NCBI RefSeq assembly: GCF_000425505.1
Contig: NZ_KE384392.1
Coordinates: 316,713 to 380,712 of the forward strand
Direction of reading: 5' to 3'
Source of the DNA: Flavobacterium frigidarium DSM 17623
GTDB taxonomy: Bacteria; Bacteroidota; Bacteroidia; Flavobacteriales; Flavobacteriaceae
Length of the DNA stretch: 64,000 nt
Shown: in pieces, positions 1 through 9,018 of the stretch
Numbering within the stretch: the first letter of the stretch is position 1
Layout of the letters: every line of letters begins with the position of its first letter
The notes under the pieces: generated by a model
The model's database searches: none
What the model was told of the DNA's origin: nothing
Seen by the model: only the letters and a program-made list of their open reading frames with translations
Program-made: the position numbers and the translations under genes

Positions 1-2
1 CC

Positions 3-458
3 TACACTCCTTTTGAATTGTTGCAAACAAAGTTTAGAGGTGATGTCATGGCAAAACAAATGATACACCACCATAAAAAACAAGTGCGTCTACTCGCCTA
101 TTTAATTTCGAGAAAACAAGTACCTACAAAAAGAGGGACTATGTATTTTGGGACTTGGATTGATGTAGAAGGAACTTATTTTGACACCACACATTTTCCC
201 GATAATTTATTGCAGTATCCCTTTGAGGGCGGTGGTTGTTACTTATTATTAGGGACGGTAGAGGTAGATTATCACTTTCCCACGATTACTATAAGTAAAA
301 TGGCTCGAATGCCTTTTGTTCCTGATCCAAGATATTCTGATGCTAAAGACCATCAATTTACTACCCAAAAAAGTATTAAGGAAGATGTGAGCAGCACACA
401 ACGGAAACCATATCCTCAGGCACATGAAATCAATATTCCAAGGTATAAAATGCAGTAA
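3..458 (+). CDS. dnaE: DNA polymerase III alpha subunit-type (DnaE), C-terminal end (partial)
   Basis: The open frame runs in from the left edge with no start codon in view (frame begins at base 3), so only the last ~150 residues are present. The text FGTWIDVEGTYFDTTHFPD and the PFEGGGCYLLLGTVEVD stretch match, from memory, the C-terminal OB-fold part of the shorter DnaE-type polymerases of Bacteroidota (error-prone or second copy) that end in a stretch ISKMARMPFVPDPRY. It would be part of a DNA polymerase catalytic subunit in the cytoplasm. The following AlkB-like DNA repair gene, 20 bp downstream in the same direction, suits a repair-linked polymerase. The TTG/ATG codons inside the fragment are not real starts. 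Confidence 0.8.
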   Translation, partial: YTPFELLQTKFRGDVMAKQMIHHHKKQVRLLAYLISRKQVPTKRGTMYFGTWIDVEGTYFDTTHFPDNLLQYPFEGGGCYLLLGTVEVDYHFPTITISKMARMPFVPDPRYSDAKDHQFTTQKSIKEDVSSTQRKPYPQAHEINIPRYKMQ

Positions 459-478
459 CCAACATTAATTTTTAATTT

Positions 479-1093
479 ATGACACTTTTCAACGATACCG
501 ATATTTTTACTCAGGGTACAGCTGGTAAAATTATTTATGATTTGCCTGATGGAGAACTCATGCTAATTGATCAATTTATTGCAAAACCTGAAGCTGATTT
601 ATATTATGAAAATTTATTAAACCAAACAAAATGGAGACACTATGAAATGGAATTGTACAATAAAAAATGTGTAGCTCCTAGAATGATTGCTTGGTATCAA
701 GATAATAAAAATGCTACTTGGCCAGCCGAATTAATGAAGATAAGAACCCAAGTTGAAAAGGAAGTTCAAGATCGTTTTAACGCCGTTCTATTAAATTTAT
801 ATCGAGACGGAAACGATAGTGTTGCTTGGCATAGCGACAAAGAAAATAATACCGGGCAAAATCCAACGATAGCTTCGATTACCTTTGGGGAAACCCGTAT
901 TTTTAAACTACGTCACAAATTCAATAAAGAATTAGCCGTAATCGAAATTCCGTTGCACCACGGTTCGTTTTTACTAATGTCTGGAACAACAAATACTTTT
1001 TGGCAACACCAAGTTCCTAAAACGGCAAAGCAAATATTACCTCGAATTAATTTGACCTTTCGGCAAGTGTATCAGGATGTAGACTTTTTATAA
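479..1093 (+). CDS. AlkB-like alpha-ketoglutarate-dependent dioxygenase
   Basis: A 204-residue protein of the 2OG-Fe(II) oxygenase superfamily, AlkB branch, which oxidatively removes alkyl groups from DNA or RNA bases. The iron triad is visible: the HxD motif in WHSDKENNTG (about residue 118) and a distal His in FWQHQVPK; the 2-oxoglutarate-binding Arg pair lies in RINLTFR near the C terminus. NLYRDGNDSVAWHSD is the typical nucleotide-lid-to-core transition. Length is normal for the bacterial ALKBH2/3-like type. It follows the polymerase gene by 20 bp, so the two are probably co-transcribed as a repair pair. Substrate (1-methyladenine, 3-methylcytosine) is family knowledge, not seen. Confidence 0.88.
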   Translation: MTLFNDTDIFTQGTAGKIIYDLPDGELMLIDQFIAKPEADLYYENLLNQTKWRHYEMELYNKKCVAPRMIAWYQDNKNATWPAELMKIRTQVEKEVQDRFNAVLLNLYRDGNDSVAWHSDKENNTGQNPTIASITFGETRIFKLRHKFNKELAVIEIPLHHGSFLLMSGTTNTFWQHQVPKTAKQILPRINLTFRQVYQDVDFL

Positions 1094-1145
1094 ATTAATA
1101 ATTGTTAAACATTTAAAACTAATTTATTAAACTAATTATTGAATA

Positions 1146-1289
1146 CTAATTCTCAGCTCTAAATTGAGATGGACTCACGCCAACATTGTTTTTAAAGAAT
1201 TTAGAAAGACTACTAATAGAATCAAATCCCAGCTCAAAGGCAAGTTCTTTTGTGGTTGAACTACCTCTTATAATTTGATGTTCTTTCAT
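1146..1289 (-). pseudogene. Remnant of an AraC-family regulator (C-terminal HTH only)
   Basis: Reading the minus strand from an ATG at 1289 gives 47 residues containing ELAFELGFDSISSLSKFFKN and then VGVSPSQFRAEN. This is the second helix-turn-helix plus the conserved SPSQFR tail of AraC/XylS regulators. The frame stays open for only about eleven codons upstream of the ATG and then meets TAA, so the first helix-turn-helix and the effector domain are missing. I read it as a decayed gene end, not a functional protein. It is convergent to the AlkB-like gene. Confidence 0.6.
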
Positions 1290-1580
1290 AATGCAAAGTT
1301 TGAATAAATGTGGCCAAAATACTTATCCAAATTTCCAATTAAGTATACCAAAAAAGAAATTTGAGCTTTCGATTAAAACCTCTACCCTAAACATATAAAT
1401 GATAACTAGCTAGCACTTAAAGGCATGTATACGATGGCTATTTATTTAAAGTATACTCTTAATTTGCTACAATTTTTAATCATTTTTTTCGAAAAAGATA
1501 CTAAATCGTTTTGTCTTCAAAAAGTTACAATATTCCCCAAAAAACAAAAAAAATAGTTTCTTACTACAAACTGCAATCCT

Positions 1581-1588
1581 TATATTTG
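1581..1588 (+). promoter_or_regulatory. pheT promoter, -7 element TATATTTG
   Basis: TATATTTG matches the Bacteroidota -7 consensus TAnnTTTG exactly. It lies 22 bases before the pheT ATG, which predicts a very short leader of about 15 bases. Confidence 0.6.
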
Positions 1589-1609
1589 CAGTCTTATTAA
1601 AAATGACAG

Positions 1610-4030
1610 ATGAAAATATCTTATAACTGGTTAAAACAATTCATTAAAATAGACTGGAACTCTGAAGAAGCAGCAGCATTACTAACAGATTTAGGTCTAG
1701 AAGTAGAAGTTGTTGAAAAATACCAATCTATAAAAGGTGGATTAGAAGGAATTGTAGTGGGACACGTACTTACTTGCATTCCACATCCAGATGCTGACAG
1801 ACTAAAATTGACAACTGTTGATATTGGTACCGGAACTCCTATACAAATTGTATGTGGAGCGGCTAATGTTGATGCGGGTCAAAAAGTTCCTGTAGCTACG
1901 ATAGGTACCGTTTTATATGACAAAGAGGGCGGTTCTTTTACTATTAAAAAAGGAAAAATACGCGGTCAAGAAAGCCACGGAATGATTTGTGCCGAAGACG
2001 AATTAGGTCTAGGTGAAAGTCATGACGGTATCATGATCTTAGATGAGGCGTTAGTACCTGGTACAAAAGCAGCAGAAGTTTTTAAAGTAGAAAATGACGA
2101 AGTTTTTGAAATAGGTTTAACACCAAACCGTGCTGATGCCATGAGTCATCTAGGTACTGCACGCGATTTAAGAGCAGGATTAATACAAAGTGGTCTTAAT
2201 TTAGAACTTATAACTCCATCTGTAAGCAATTTTAGAGTTGATATGCGTACTTTAAAAATTGATACTGTTATCGAAAACACTCAATTAGCACCTAGATATT
2301 GCGGTGTAACCATTTCTGGAATTACAGTAAAGCCGTCACCAAAATGGCTACAAGATAGATTAAAAGCTATTGGATTAACTCCAAAAAATAATATAGTCGA
2401 CGTTACTAATTATGTTTTGCATGATTTAGGACAACCGTTACATGCCTTTGACGCCTCTAAAATTAATGGAAAAATTATTGTAAAAACCCTAGAAGCAGGT
2501 ACAAAATTTACAACATTAGATGATGTAGAGCGTACTTTACACGAAGAGGATTTAATGATTTGTGATGAAAAAGGACCATTGTGTATCGCTGGAGTTTTTG
2601 GAGGTAAAAATTCAGGAGTTACAGAACATACCAATACAATCTTTTTAGAAAGTGCCTACTTTAATCCGGTAAGCATTAGAAAAACTGCAAAAAGACACCA
2701 ACTTAGCACAGACGCTTCTTTTAGATTTGAAAGAGGAATCGACCCTACTATAACTGCTTATGCTTTAAAGCGTGCGGCATTATTAATTCAGGAAGTTGCT
2801 GGTGGAGAAATAACCTCAGATGTGAGTGATATTTACCAAAAGAAAATTGAAGATTTTGCTGTCTTCTTAAATTTTTGCAATGTTAAAAAAATCATTGGTC
2901 AAGAAATTCCTAAAGACATCATCAAACAAATTTTAGTTTCACTAGAGATTAAAGTAAATAGTGTTTCTGAAACTGGCTTGGGATTAACAATTCCTGCATA
3001 CAGAGTAGATGTGCAAAGAGAAATTGATGTTATCGAAGAAATTTTGAGAGTTTACGGATACAACAACATTAATTTTTCGAATAAATTTAATGCTACAGTA
3101 GCAAACTCTCCAAGAAACGAAGATTACAAATTGCAAAATATTATTGCTACTCAATTGAATTCACAAGGGTTTCATGAGATGATGGCAAATTCATTGACAA
3201 CGGCAAGTTATGTTGCGCTGTCTGAAACATTAAAAGAAGAGCACAATGTTACAATGTTAAATCCATTGAGTAACGATCTTGCGACAATGCGTCAATCATT
3301 ATTGTTCTCTGGACTAGAAGCTATCTCTTATAATATCAACAGAAAAAATAGCGATTTAAAGTTATTTGAATTTGGTAAAACTTACCATAAGTTTTTATCA
3401 GGTTATGAAGAGCACAAACATTTATCTGTATTCATTACTGGAAATAAAACAGAAGAAAGCTGGATTAACGCACAAAAACCCACAGACTTTTTCTTATTGA
3501 AAGGATATGTTGATGCTGTATTATCTCGTTTCGGAATTCAGAAAACACAAAATAGCCCAGTATCTTCTGATATATTCTCAGAAGGAATTGCAATAGGAAG
3601 CGGACACAATAACTTAGTAGAATTTGGATTGGTAAAAAAATCAATTTTAAAAACTTTTGGTATCAAGCAAGAAGTGAACTATGCTGATTTTAATTGGGAT
3701 ATTATATTAAAAGCTGCGGCCACTAAAATTAAATTCACCGACATTCCTAAATATCCTGAGGTTCGTAGAGATTTAGCGCTACTTGTTGATAACAATGTGA
3801 ACTACGACGCTATATTTGCAATCGCAAAACAATCAGAGAAAAACCTTTTGAAAGACATTAACTTGTTTGATGTTTATGAAGGAAAGAATTTGCCAGAAGG
3901 TAAAAAATCATATGCCATTAGTTTTATAATTCAAGATGTATCTAAAACATTGACAGATACTCAAATTGATAAAATAATGGGGAAAATGCAAAAAGCATTC
4001 GAAACAGAACTTGGTGCAACTCTTAGATAA
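1610..4030 (+). CDS. pheT: Phenylalanine--tRNA ligase beta subunit
   Basis: An 806-residue protein, the normal length for PheT. It pairs with PheS (not in this window) as an alpha2-beta2 synthetase charging tRNA-Phe. The start MKISYNWLKQFIKID is the classical PheT N terminus. An EMAP-like tRNA-binding OB domain follows (about residues 40-150, GLEGIVVGHVLTC and HPDADRLKLTTVDIG), then the B3/4 editing domain (PRYCGVTISGI onwards), the B5 domain (around GGEITSDVSD), the core domain and a C-terminal FDX-ACB domain (KYPEVRRDLALLVD). It has its own promoter immediately upstream and a strong terminator downstream, so it is transcribed alone. Confidence 0.97.
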   Translation: MKISYNWLKQFIKIDWNSEEAAALLTDLGLEVEVVEKYQSIKGGLEGIVVGHVLTCIPHPDADRLKLTTVDIGTGTPIQIVCGAANVDAGQKVPVATIGTVLYDKEGGSFTIKKGKIRGQESHGMICAEDELGLGESHDGIMILDEALVPGTKAAEVFKVENDEVFEIGLTPNRADAMSHLGTARDLRAGLIQSGLNLELITPSVSNFRVDMRTLKIDTVIENTQLAPRYCGVTISGITVKPSPKWLQDRLKAIGLTPKNNIVDVTNYVLHDLGQPLHAFDASKINGKIIVKTLEAGTKFTTLDDVERTLHEEDLMICDEKGPLCIAGVFGGKNSGVTEHTNTIFLESAYFNPVSIRKTAKRHQLSTDASFRFERGIDPTITAYALKRAALLIQEVAGGEITSDVSDIYQKKIEDFAVFLNFCNVKKIIGQEIPKDIIKQILVSLEIKVNSVSETGLGLTIPAYRVDVQREIDVIEEILRVYGYNNINFSNKFNATVANSPRNEDYKLQNIIATQLNSQGFHEMMANSLTTASYVALSETLKEEHNVTMLNPLSNDLATMRQSLLFSGLEAISYNINRKNSDLKLFEFGKTYHKFLSGYEEHKHLSVFITGNKTEESWINAQKPTDFFLLKGYVDAVLSRFGIQKTQNSPVSSDIFSEGIAIGSGHNNLVEFGLVKKSILKTFGIKQEVNYADFNWDIILKAAATKIKFTDIPKYPEVRRDLALLVDNNVNYDAIFAIAKQSEKNLLKDINLFDVYEGKNLPEGKKSYAISFIIQDVSKTLTDTQIDKIMGKMQKAFETELGATLR

Positions 4031-4053
4031 AACTCAATTATCTTAAAATAAGA

Positions 4054-4088
4054 AGTCCCAACACTTATCACAGTGTTGGGACTTTTTT
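4054..4088 (+). terminator. Rho-independent terminator of pheT
   Basis: An 11-bp perfect stem (AGTCCCAACAC / GTGTTGGGACT) with an 8-base loop is followed by six T residues. It lies 24 bp after the pheT stop and also separates it from the convergent fasciclin gene. Confidence 0.9.
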
Positions 4089-4140
4089 ATTATAAGTATT
4101 TACTATCTTCTATTTTAATGATAGCTACACTAAAAGCTAT

Positions 4141-4695
4141 TTAGTTTTTTGGTAACAAAACAGCATCAACAACATGAATTACACCATTAGATTGGTTTAC
4201 ATCAGCAATTGTAACCATTGACATACCACCTTTTTCATCAGTAATATATAATTTTTTTCCTTTCATCCAAGCTGTCAATGTTCCACCGCTTACTGTTTTC
4301 ATTGTTGCTTTTCCATTTCCCTTTTTGATTGCCATTGCAATATCAGAAGCGTTCATTTTTCCAGCTACAACATGGTAAGTAAGGATTGTTTGTAACATTT
4401 TTTTGTTCTCAGGCATTAGTAATGTTTCTACTGTTCCTTCTGGTAATTTGTCAAAAGCTGCATTTGTAGGAGCGAAAACTGTGAAAGGTCCTTTTCCTTG
4501 TAATGTTTCCACTAGATCAGCTGCCTTTACTGCTGCAACTAATGTTGTATGATCTTTTGAATTAATTGCATTCTCAACAATGTTTTTGTTAGGAAACATC
4601 TCTGCTCCACCAACCATTACTGATTTTTGAGCAAATGAAGTTGCTCCGAATACTAATGCTAAAAATGCTACTGATAAAAATTTTCTTGTTTTCAT
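4141..4695 (-). CDS. Fasciclin (FAS1) domain secreted protein
   Basis: A protein of 184 residues if the start is the ATG at 4695 (MKTRKFLSVAFLALVFGATSFAQ, a clear Sec signal peptide ending in ...SFAQ). The upstream in-frame ATG at 4725 would put charged and polar residues before the signal and is less likely. A single FAS1 domain fills the rest: LVAAVKAADLVETLQGKGPFTVFAPTNAAFDKLP is the H1/FAPT motif, and TILTYHVVAGK plus GVIHVVDAVLLP is the H2 region. FAS1 domains mediate adhesion or extracellular protein contacts; periplasmic or exported location is inferred from the signal peptide. It appears monocistronic. Confidence 0.9.
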   Translation of the reverse strand: MKTRKFLSVAFLALVFGATSFAQKSVMVGGAEMFPNKNIVENAINSKDHTTLVAAVKAADLVETLQGKGPFTVFAPTNAAFDKLPEGTVETLLMPENKKMLQTILTYHVVAGKMNASDIAMAIKKGNGKATMKTVSGGTLTAWMKGKKLYITDEKGGMSMVTIADVNQSNGVIHVVDAVLLPKN

Positions 4696-4852
4696 AATTA
4701 TATTTATTAAGTTATATAAAAGCATTTACGCCATTATAACTCTTATGGTTTTAAAATAAATGATAAATAAACAATAAAAAATATAGCATGCTATTTAGCA
4801 AGAGATTAGAAGACTAAAAAACATTGAAAAAAGATTGTTGTTTAAATTATTT

Positions 4853-5314
4853 CTAAGCTAAAAAAGCTAGCGCTCCAGCAGATAAAGCAATTACAAAAAC
4901 GATTGGATATAATACTGTTAAAACTAGGAATAATATACCCACAAATTTAAAATGTGACTTCAAAAACTTAAAAGCAGCTTTTAATTCTAGATTGTCATTA
5001 GTTCTAAGAGCAGCTTTAAGCTTAGTTGAAAATTTGAACATGTAGTAAACTGGAAAGAAGTATATGACTGCCATCACAATGTAAAATGAACCAATAAAAC
5101 CACCGCCCATTTGATTACCCATCATACCACCAGACATACTCCCCAATTTGGAAAATATGGACTGAACGAAGAGTCCTATCATAACAAATAGTCCTACACC
5201 TACAAATCCTAAAATTGATAGGAAGTGTGTCTACTTTGCAGTTTCCTTTAAAAAACCTTGTGCTTCAAAATCAATTGCTAAGTCTTGATTCTCTTTTGGA
5301 GTAAATACATTCAT
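4853..5314 (-). pseudogene. DUF5362-type membrane protein gene interrupted by an in-frame TAG
   Basis: The minus-strand frame starts at ATG 5314 (MNVFTPKENQDLAIDFEAQ, then FLKETAK), meets TAG at 5233-5231 as codon 28, then continues uninterrupted as THFLSILGFVGVGLFVMIGLF and a Met/Gly-rich stretch to the stop at 4853. The full product would be 153 residues with about three membrane segments and a middle loop KFSTKLKAALRTNDNLELKAAF, typical of DUF5362 proteins. Relatives, as I remember them, have Trp (TGG) at this point, so one G-to-A change explains the stop. A shorter product could start at the internal ATG 5182 (109 residues) but would lose part of the first membrane segment. Confidence 0.7.
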
Positions 5315-5372
5315 AAATTTTAGTTTAGTTATTAAGTACTAAATATATGAATTTAATCAGAAATTACAACAC

Positions 5373-5400
5373 AAAAAAAAGCCTCACATTACTGTGAGGC
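5373..5400 (-). terminator. Terminator of rpsA
   Basis: Read on the minus strand: GCCTCACA stem, short loop, TGTGAGGC, then a run of eight U. It lies 25 bases past the rpsA stop. Confidence 0.9.
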
Positions 5401-5425
5401 TTTGAATATATAGATTGTCTGAGAA

Positions 5426-7207
5426 TTATTTTTTCTCTGATTTTTCCATTTTAGCTTTCAATGCAGCTAATACATCATTGCTATCTCCTAAAGTAGATGC
5501 AGGTGCATTAGATGAGTTTGAAGCTGAAGAATTATTTTCAGTGTTAGCTTTCACATTTTTCTCTTCTTCTTCACGGAAGATAGCAGTGTGAGATGCAACT
5601 ACTCTTTTAAATTCTTTGTTGAATTCGATTACTTTGAAATCAGCAGATTCTCCTTTTTTCAATTTCTTACCATCTTCTTTTTCAAGGTGACGAGTAGGAA
5701 TGAAAGCAACGATATCATCTCCAAATTCTACAGTAGCTCCTTTATCAACGATTTCAGAGATTTCTCCGTTGTGGATAGTTCCAACAGCGAATGAATCTTC
5801 ATACTGATCCCATGGATTAGGAGTAGTTTGTTTGTGACCTAAAGATAATTTACGTCCATCAACATCTAATTCTAATACTACAACGTCAAGTTTTTCACCA
5901 ACGTTTACAAATTCAGATGGGTGCTTGATTTTCTTAGTCCAAGATAAGTCAGAGATGTAAATTAATCCATCAATTCCTTCTTCAAGTTCTACGAAGATAC
6001 CAAAGTTTGTAAAGTTTCTAACGATACCTGAATGTTTAGAACCTACAGGGTATTTAGAAGTAATATCAGTCCAAGGGTCTTGAGACAATTGTTTGATACC
6101 TAATGACATTTTACGGTCATCTCTATCTAATGTTAAGATAACAGCTTCAACAACATCACCTACTTTTACGAAATCTTGAGCAGAACGTAAATGAGTAGAC
6201 CATGACATTTCAGAAACGTGGATTAAACCTTCAACACCTTCAGCAACTTCGATGAAAGCTCCGTAATCAGCAATAACAACTACTTTTCCTTTAACTTTAT
6301 CTCCAATAGCCAAGTTAGCATCTAATGCATCCCATGGGTGAGCGTTTAATTGTTTCAATCCTAATTGAATTCTTGTTTTCTCATCATCGAAATCAAGGAT
6401 TACAACATTTAATTTTTGATCTAATTCAAGAACTTCAGATGGGTGATTAATTCTAGACCAAGAAAGGTCAGTAATGTGAATTAATCCATCAACTCCACCT
6501 AAGTCAATAAAGACACCATAAGAAGTAATGTTTTTAACAACACCTTCTAATACTTGTCCTTTTTGTAATTGACCAATAATTTCTTTTTTCTGTACTTCAA
6601 TATCCGCTTCAATAAGCGCTTTGTGAGATACAACAACGTTTTTAAATTCGTGGTTGATTTTCACAACTTTGAATTCCATTGTTTTGTTTACGTAAACATC
6701 GTAATCTCTAATTGGTTTAACATCAATTTGAGATCCTGGTAAGAACGCTTCAATTCCGAAAACGTCAACGATCATACCACCTTTAGTTCTGCATTTTACA
6801 AAACCATTAACGATTTCACCTGTTTCGTTTGCAGCAATAACTCTATCCCATGATTTGATAGTACGTGCTTTTCTGTGAGATAAAACTAGTTGTCCAGTTT
6901 TGTCTTCACGGATATCGATTAATACTTCAACAGTATCACCTACTTTTAAATTTGGGTTGTAACGGAATTCGTTTAATGAAATAACACCTTCCGATTTTGC
7001 GTTGATATCAACGATAACGTCTCTATCTGTAATTCTTACAACAGTACCATCTACTACTTCTTCTTGGTCAGTAGCGATAAAAGTTTTTGATACTAATTCT
7101 TCGAATTCTTGTAAGTTTTTCTCATCTACTGGATCAATACCTTCTTCAAAGTTATGCCAGTTAAAATTTGCTAAAAACTCTTCTTGTGATTGGATTTGTT
7201 CAGACAT
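5426..7207 (-). CDS. rpsA: 30S ribosomal protein S1
   Basis: A 593-residue protein starting MSEQIQSQEEFLANFNW at ATG 7207; the 19 extra codons upstream up to 7264 are in the leader and not S1-like. It consists of repeated S1 (OB-fold) RNA-binding domains: repeats can be recognised by G-V-I-D-G-L-I-H-I-D/S-x-L-S-W blocks (GGVDGLIHITDLSW, EGVEGLIHVSEMSW, EGIDGLIYISDLSW), each followed by LD-x-R-K-x-S-L-G-x-KQ. About six repeats are present, then a low-complexity Ser/Asn/Ala tail. S1 recruits mRNA to the 30S subunit; it matters especially in Bacteroidota, where Shine-Dalgarno pairing is rare. It has its own promoter and terminator. Confidence 0.96.
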   Translation of the reverse strand: MSEQIQSQEEFLANFNWHNFEEGIDPVDEKNLQEFEELVSKTFIATDQEEVVDGTVVRITDRDVIVDINAKSEGVISLNEFRYNPNLKVGDTVEVLIDIREDKTGQLVLSHRKARTIKSWDRVIAANETGEIVNGFVKCRTKGGMIVDVFGIEAFLPGSQIDVKPIRDYDVYVNKTMEFKVVKINHEFKNVVVSHKALIEADIEVQKKEIIGQLQKGQVLEGVVKNITSYGVFIDLGGVDGLIHITDLSWSRINHPSEVLELDQKLNVVILDFDDEKTRIQLGLKQLNAHPWDALDANLAIGDKVKGKVVVIADYGAFIEVAEGVEGLIHVSEMSWSTHLRSAQDFVKVGDVVEAVILTLDRDDRKMSLGIKQLSQDPWTDITSKYPVGSKHSGIVRNFTNFGIFVELEEGIDGLIYISDLSWTKKIKHPSEFVNVGEKLDVVVLELDVDGRKLSLGHKQTTPNPWDQYEDSFAVGTIHNGEISEIVDKGATVEFGDDIVAFIPTRHLEKEDGKKLKKGESADFKVIEFNKEFKRVVASHTAIFREEEEKNVKANTENNSSASNSSNAPASTLGDSNDVLAALKAKMEKSEKK

Positions 7208-7320
7208 GCTGATTAAAATTTGTATTCTGCATTCTCTCGAGTCTCTTAAAGTAGTAGAAAACAACAGAAGTTGTTTGTATAATTAATTGATACCTAATGG
7301 AGACTCTTATCCACCAAAAG
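7208..7320 (-). promoter_or_regulatory. rpsA 5' leader with a long-range stem
   Basis: From the predicted start near 7319 the rpsA leader is about 110 bases, long for this organism. GAGACTC (7300-7306) and GAGTCTC (7239-7245) are perfectly complementary and could close a stem-loop spanning most of the leader. Autoregulation by S1 binding is known in other bacteria; here it is only an inference from length and pairing. Confidence 0.35.
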
Positions 7321-7325
7321 GTGTG

Positions 7326-7333
7326 CAAAAGTA
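7326..7333 (-). promoter_or_regulatory. rpsA promoter, -7 element TACTTTTG
   Basis: Minus-strand TACTTTTG (plus CAAAAGTA) fits TAnnTTTG exactly and is the only good match between rpsA and the upstream repeat. Confidence 0.55.
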
Positions 7334-7424
7334 ATACTTTTATTTGAAACAACAAAATATTCTATAAAAGATAAACTATTGAAAATCAGAAGCGAAACAA
7401 CTGGCTTTGTTTGCTAGCATGGTT

Positions 7425-7495
7425 TCCCGCTCTCGCCTTTATCTCTACGTCCCTCAAAAGTGACTACGAGGATACCGGCTCCATCGGGGCTAAGC
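7425..7495 (-). repeat. Interspersed palindromic repeat family F, copy 1
   Basis: The core TCCCGCTCTCGCC ... TATCTCTACGTCCC ... GACTACGAGGATACCG ... ATCGGGGCTA resembles copies at 39535, 42144, 47253 and 55285. Closest is the 55285 copy, which shares GACTACGAGGAT and the GGGCTA end. It lies between the rpsA promoter and the terminator of the nucleoside transporter. Confidence 0.6.
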
Positions 7496-7521
7496 AGCTT
7501 ACACCCTTCATTTTCAGCCAC

Positions 7522-7552
7522 AAAAAAACCCGACATCTTTCAATATCGGGTT
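7522..7552 (-). terminator. Terminator of the nucleoside transporter gene
   Basis: Minus strand: AACCCGA stem, 12-base loop, TCGGGTT, then seven U (plus-strand A run 7522-7528). Lies 20 bases past the stop of the transporter. Confidence 0.8.
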
Positions 7553-7571
7553 GTTATATAAAGGTATCATC

Positions 7572-8948
7572 TTAATGATTTAATTTTTCAACTATTTTTG
7601 GATCGTGTTTGTGCTTGAATAATATTGCAAAAGCAACTGCTATAATTAAGGCATACAATGCAAATGATAGCCAAATCGTATGCCAATCTTTCATAAATAT
7701 CGCGTTACTAAAAGTACCATTCGATAAAATCTCTACTCCTTGCCCCTTGATAAACTCTCCCATTAAAGGATTAGTAGGTTCTGTTTCTAAAAAAGTTGAT
7801 AAAGTTTCTGTCGAATTGAATGACTTAGTAAAAAAATGGTCAATCGCCCACCCTGATGTAAAACTTCCTAGAATAGCTCCAAAACCGTTAGTCATCATCA
7901 TAAACAATCCTTGTGCAGATGACCTATTTTTAGGATCGGTATTTGTTTCCACAAATAAAGAACCTGAGATGTTGAAAAAGTCAAAAGCCATTCCATAAAC
8001 TACGCATGACATGATAATCATCCACAATCCATCTATAGGATCTCCATAAGCAAAAAATCCAAAACGAAGTACCCAAGCCAACATACTAATTAACATCACT
8101 TTTTTAATTCCGTATCGTTTCAAGAAGAATGGTATTGCTAATATAAATAAGGTTTCAGAAACCTGTGAAATCGACATGATTATTGTAGAATATTCTACTA
8201 CAAATGAATCAGCGTACATTGGAAAATGTTTGAACTCATCTAAAAACACATCACCATAAGCATTTGTTAATTGCAAAGCGCCTCCTAAAAACATAGAAAA
8301 AACAAAGAATAACGCCATTTTATAATTGGCAAATAATTTAAAAGACTCTAATCCTAGCACCTCCATAGTCGATGCGTTTTCTTTAATCAAACGCTGTGGC
8401 TTGCTCTTAGGTAATGTAAATGCATATATCCCTAAAATTAAGGCAGCAACTCCTGCAATATAGAACTGATACGTTGTAGCTTTATTTCCAGTTAAGTTGG
8501 TAATCCACATAGCTACAATAAAACCAATTGTACCAAAAACGCGAATAGGAGGAAAATCTTTTACGATATCGTTCTTATTCATTATCAAAGCATTGTAGGA
8601 AATCGAGTTACTTAAAGAAATCGTTGGCATGTAGAAACACATTGCCAGTAATATAATGTAAATAAATGTCGTAGATTCTGTTACCATTGGTAAATAAAAT
8701 AAGACTCCGGCATACAAAATATGTAATACTCCGTATAACTTTTCAGCGTTTACCCATCTGTCTGCAATAATTCCGGTTAAAGTAGGCATGAATAAGGAGG
8801 CAATCCCCATGGTACTAAAAACTAACCCAAATTGCGTACCATCCCAATTTTTAGTCCCAAACCAATAGTTTGCAATTGTAATCAACCAAGCTCCCCAAAC
8901 AAAAAATTGTAGAAAACTCATTAAGATCAACCTGTACTTAATTCCCAT
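7572..8948 (-). CDS. Nucleoside:H+ symporter family MFS transporter (NupG-like)
   Basis: 458 residues with twelve predicted membrane segments. The N terminus MGIKYRLILMSFLQFFVWGAWLITIANYWF is characteristic of the nucleoside:H+ symporter (NHS, Nuc_H_symport) family, as is the FMPTLTGIIADRWVNAEK loop and the PPIRVFGTIGFIVAMW motif. The expected role is proton-coupled uptake of nucleosides across the inner membrane. Its neighbour upstream, cmk, phosphorylates CMP, so a shared theme of pyrimidine nucleotide salvage is possible. The 70-base gap after cmk and same direction suggest read-through from cmk. Confidence 0.85.
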   Translation of the reverse strand: MGIKYRLILMSFLQFFVWGAWLITIANYWFGTKNWDGTQFGLVFSTMGIASLFMPTLTGIIADRWVNAEKLYGVLHILYAGVLFYLPMVTESTTFIYIILLAMCFYMPTISLSNSISYNALIMNKNDIVKDFPPIRVFGTIGFIVAMWITNLTGNKATTYQFYIAGVAALILGIYAFTLPKSKPQRLIKENASTMEVLGLESFKLFANYKMALFFVFSMFLGGALQLTNAYGDVFLDEFKHFPMYADSFVVEYSTIIMSISQVSETLFILAIPFFLKRYGIKKVMLISMLAWVLRFGFFAYGDPIDGLWMIIMSCVVYGMAFDFFNISGSLFVETNTDPKNRSSAQGLFMMMTNGFGAILGSFTSGWAIDHFFTKSFNSTETLSTFLETEPTNPLMGEFIKGQGVEILSNGTFSNAIFMKDWHTIWLSFALYALIIAVAFAILFKHKHDPKIVEKLNH

Positions 8949-9018
8949 GTGATGAATTGTATTTATTTCAAAATTTACAAGGCGTAAATCTAATATTAAA
9001 AATGGTATCTACAAAAAA

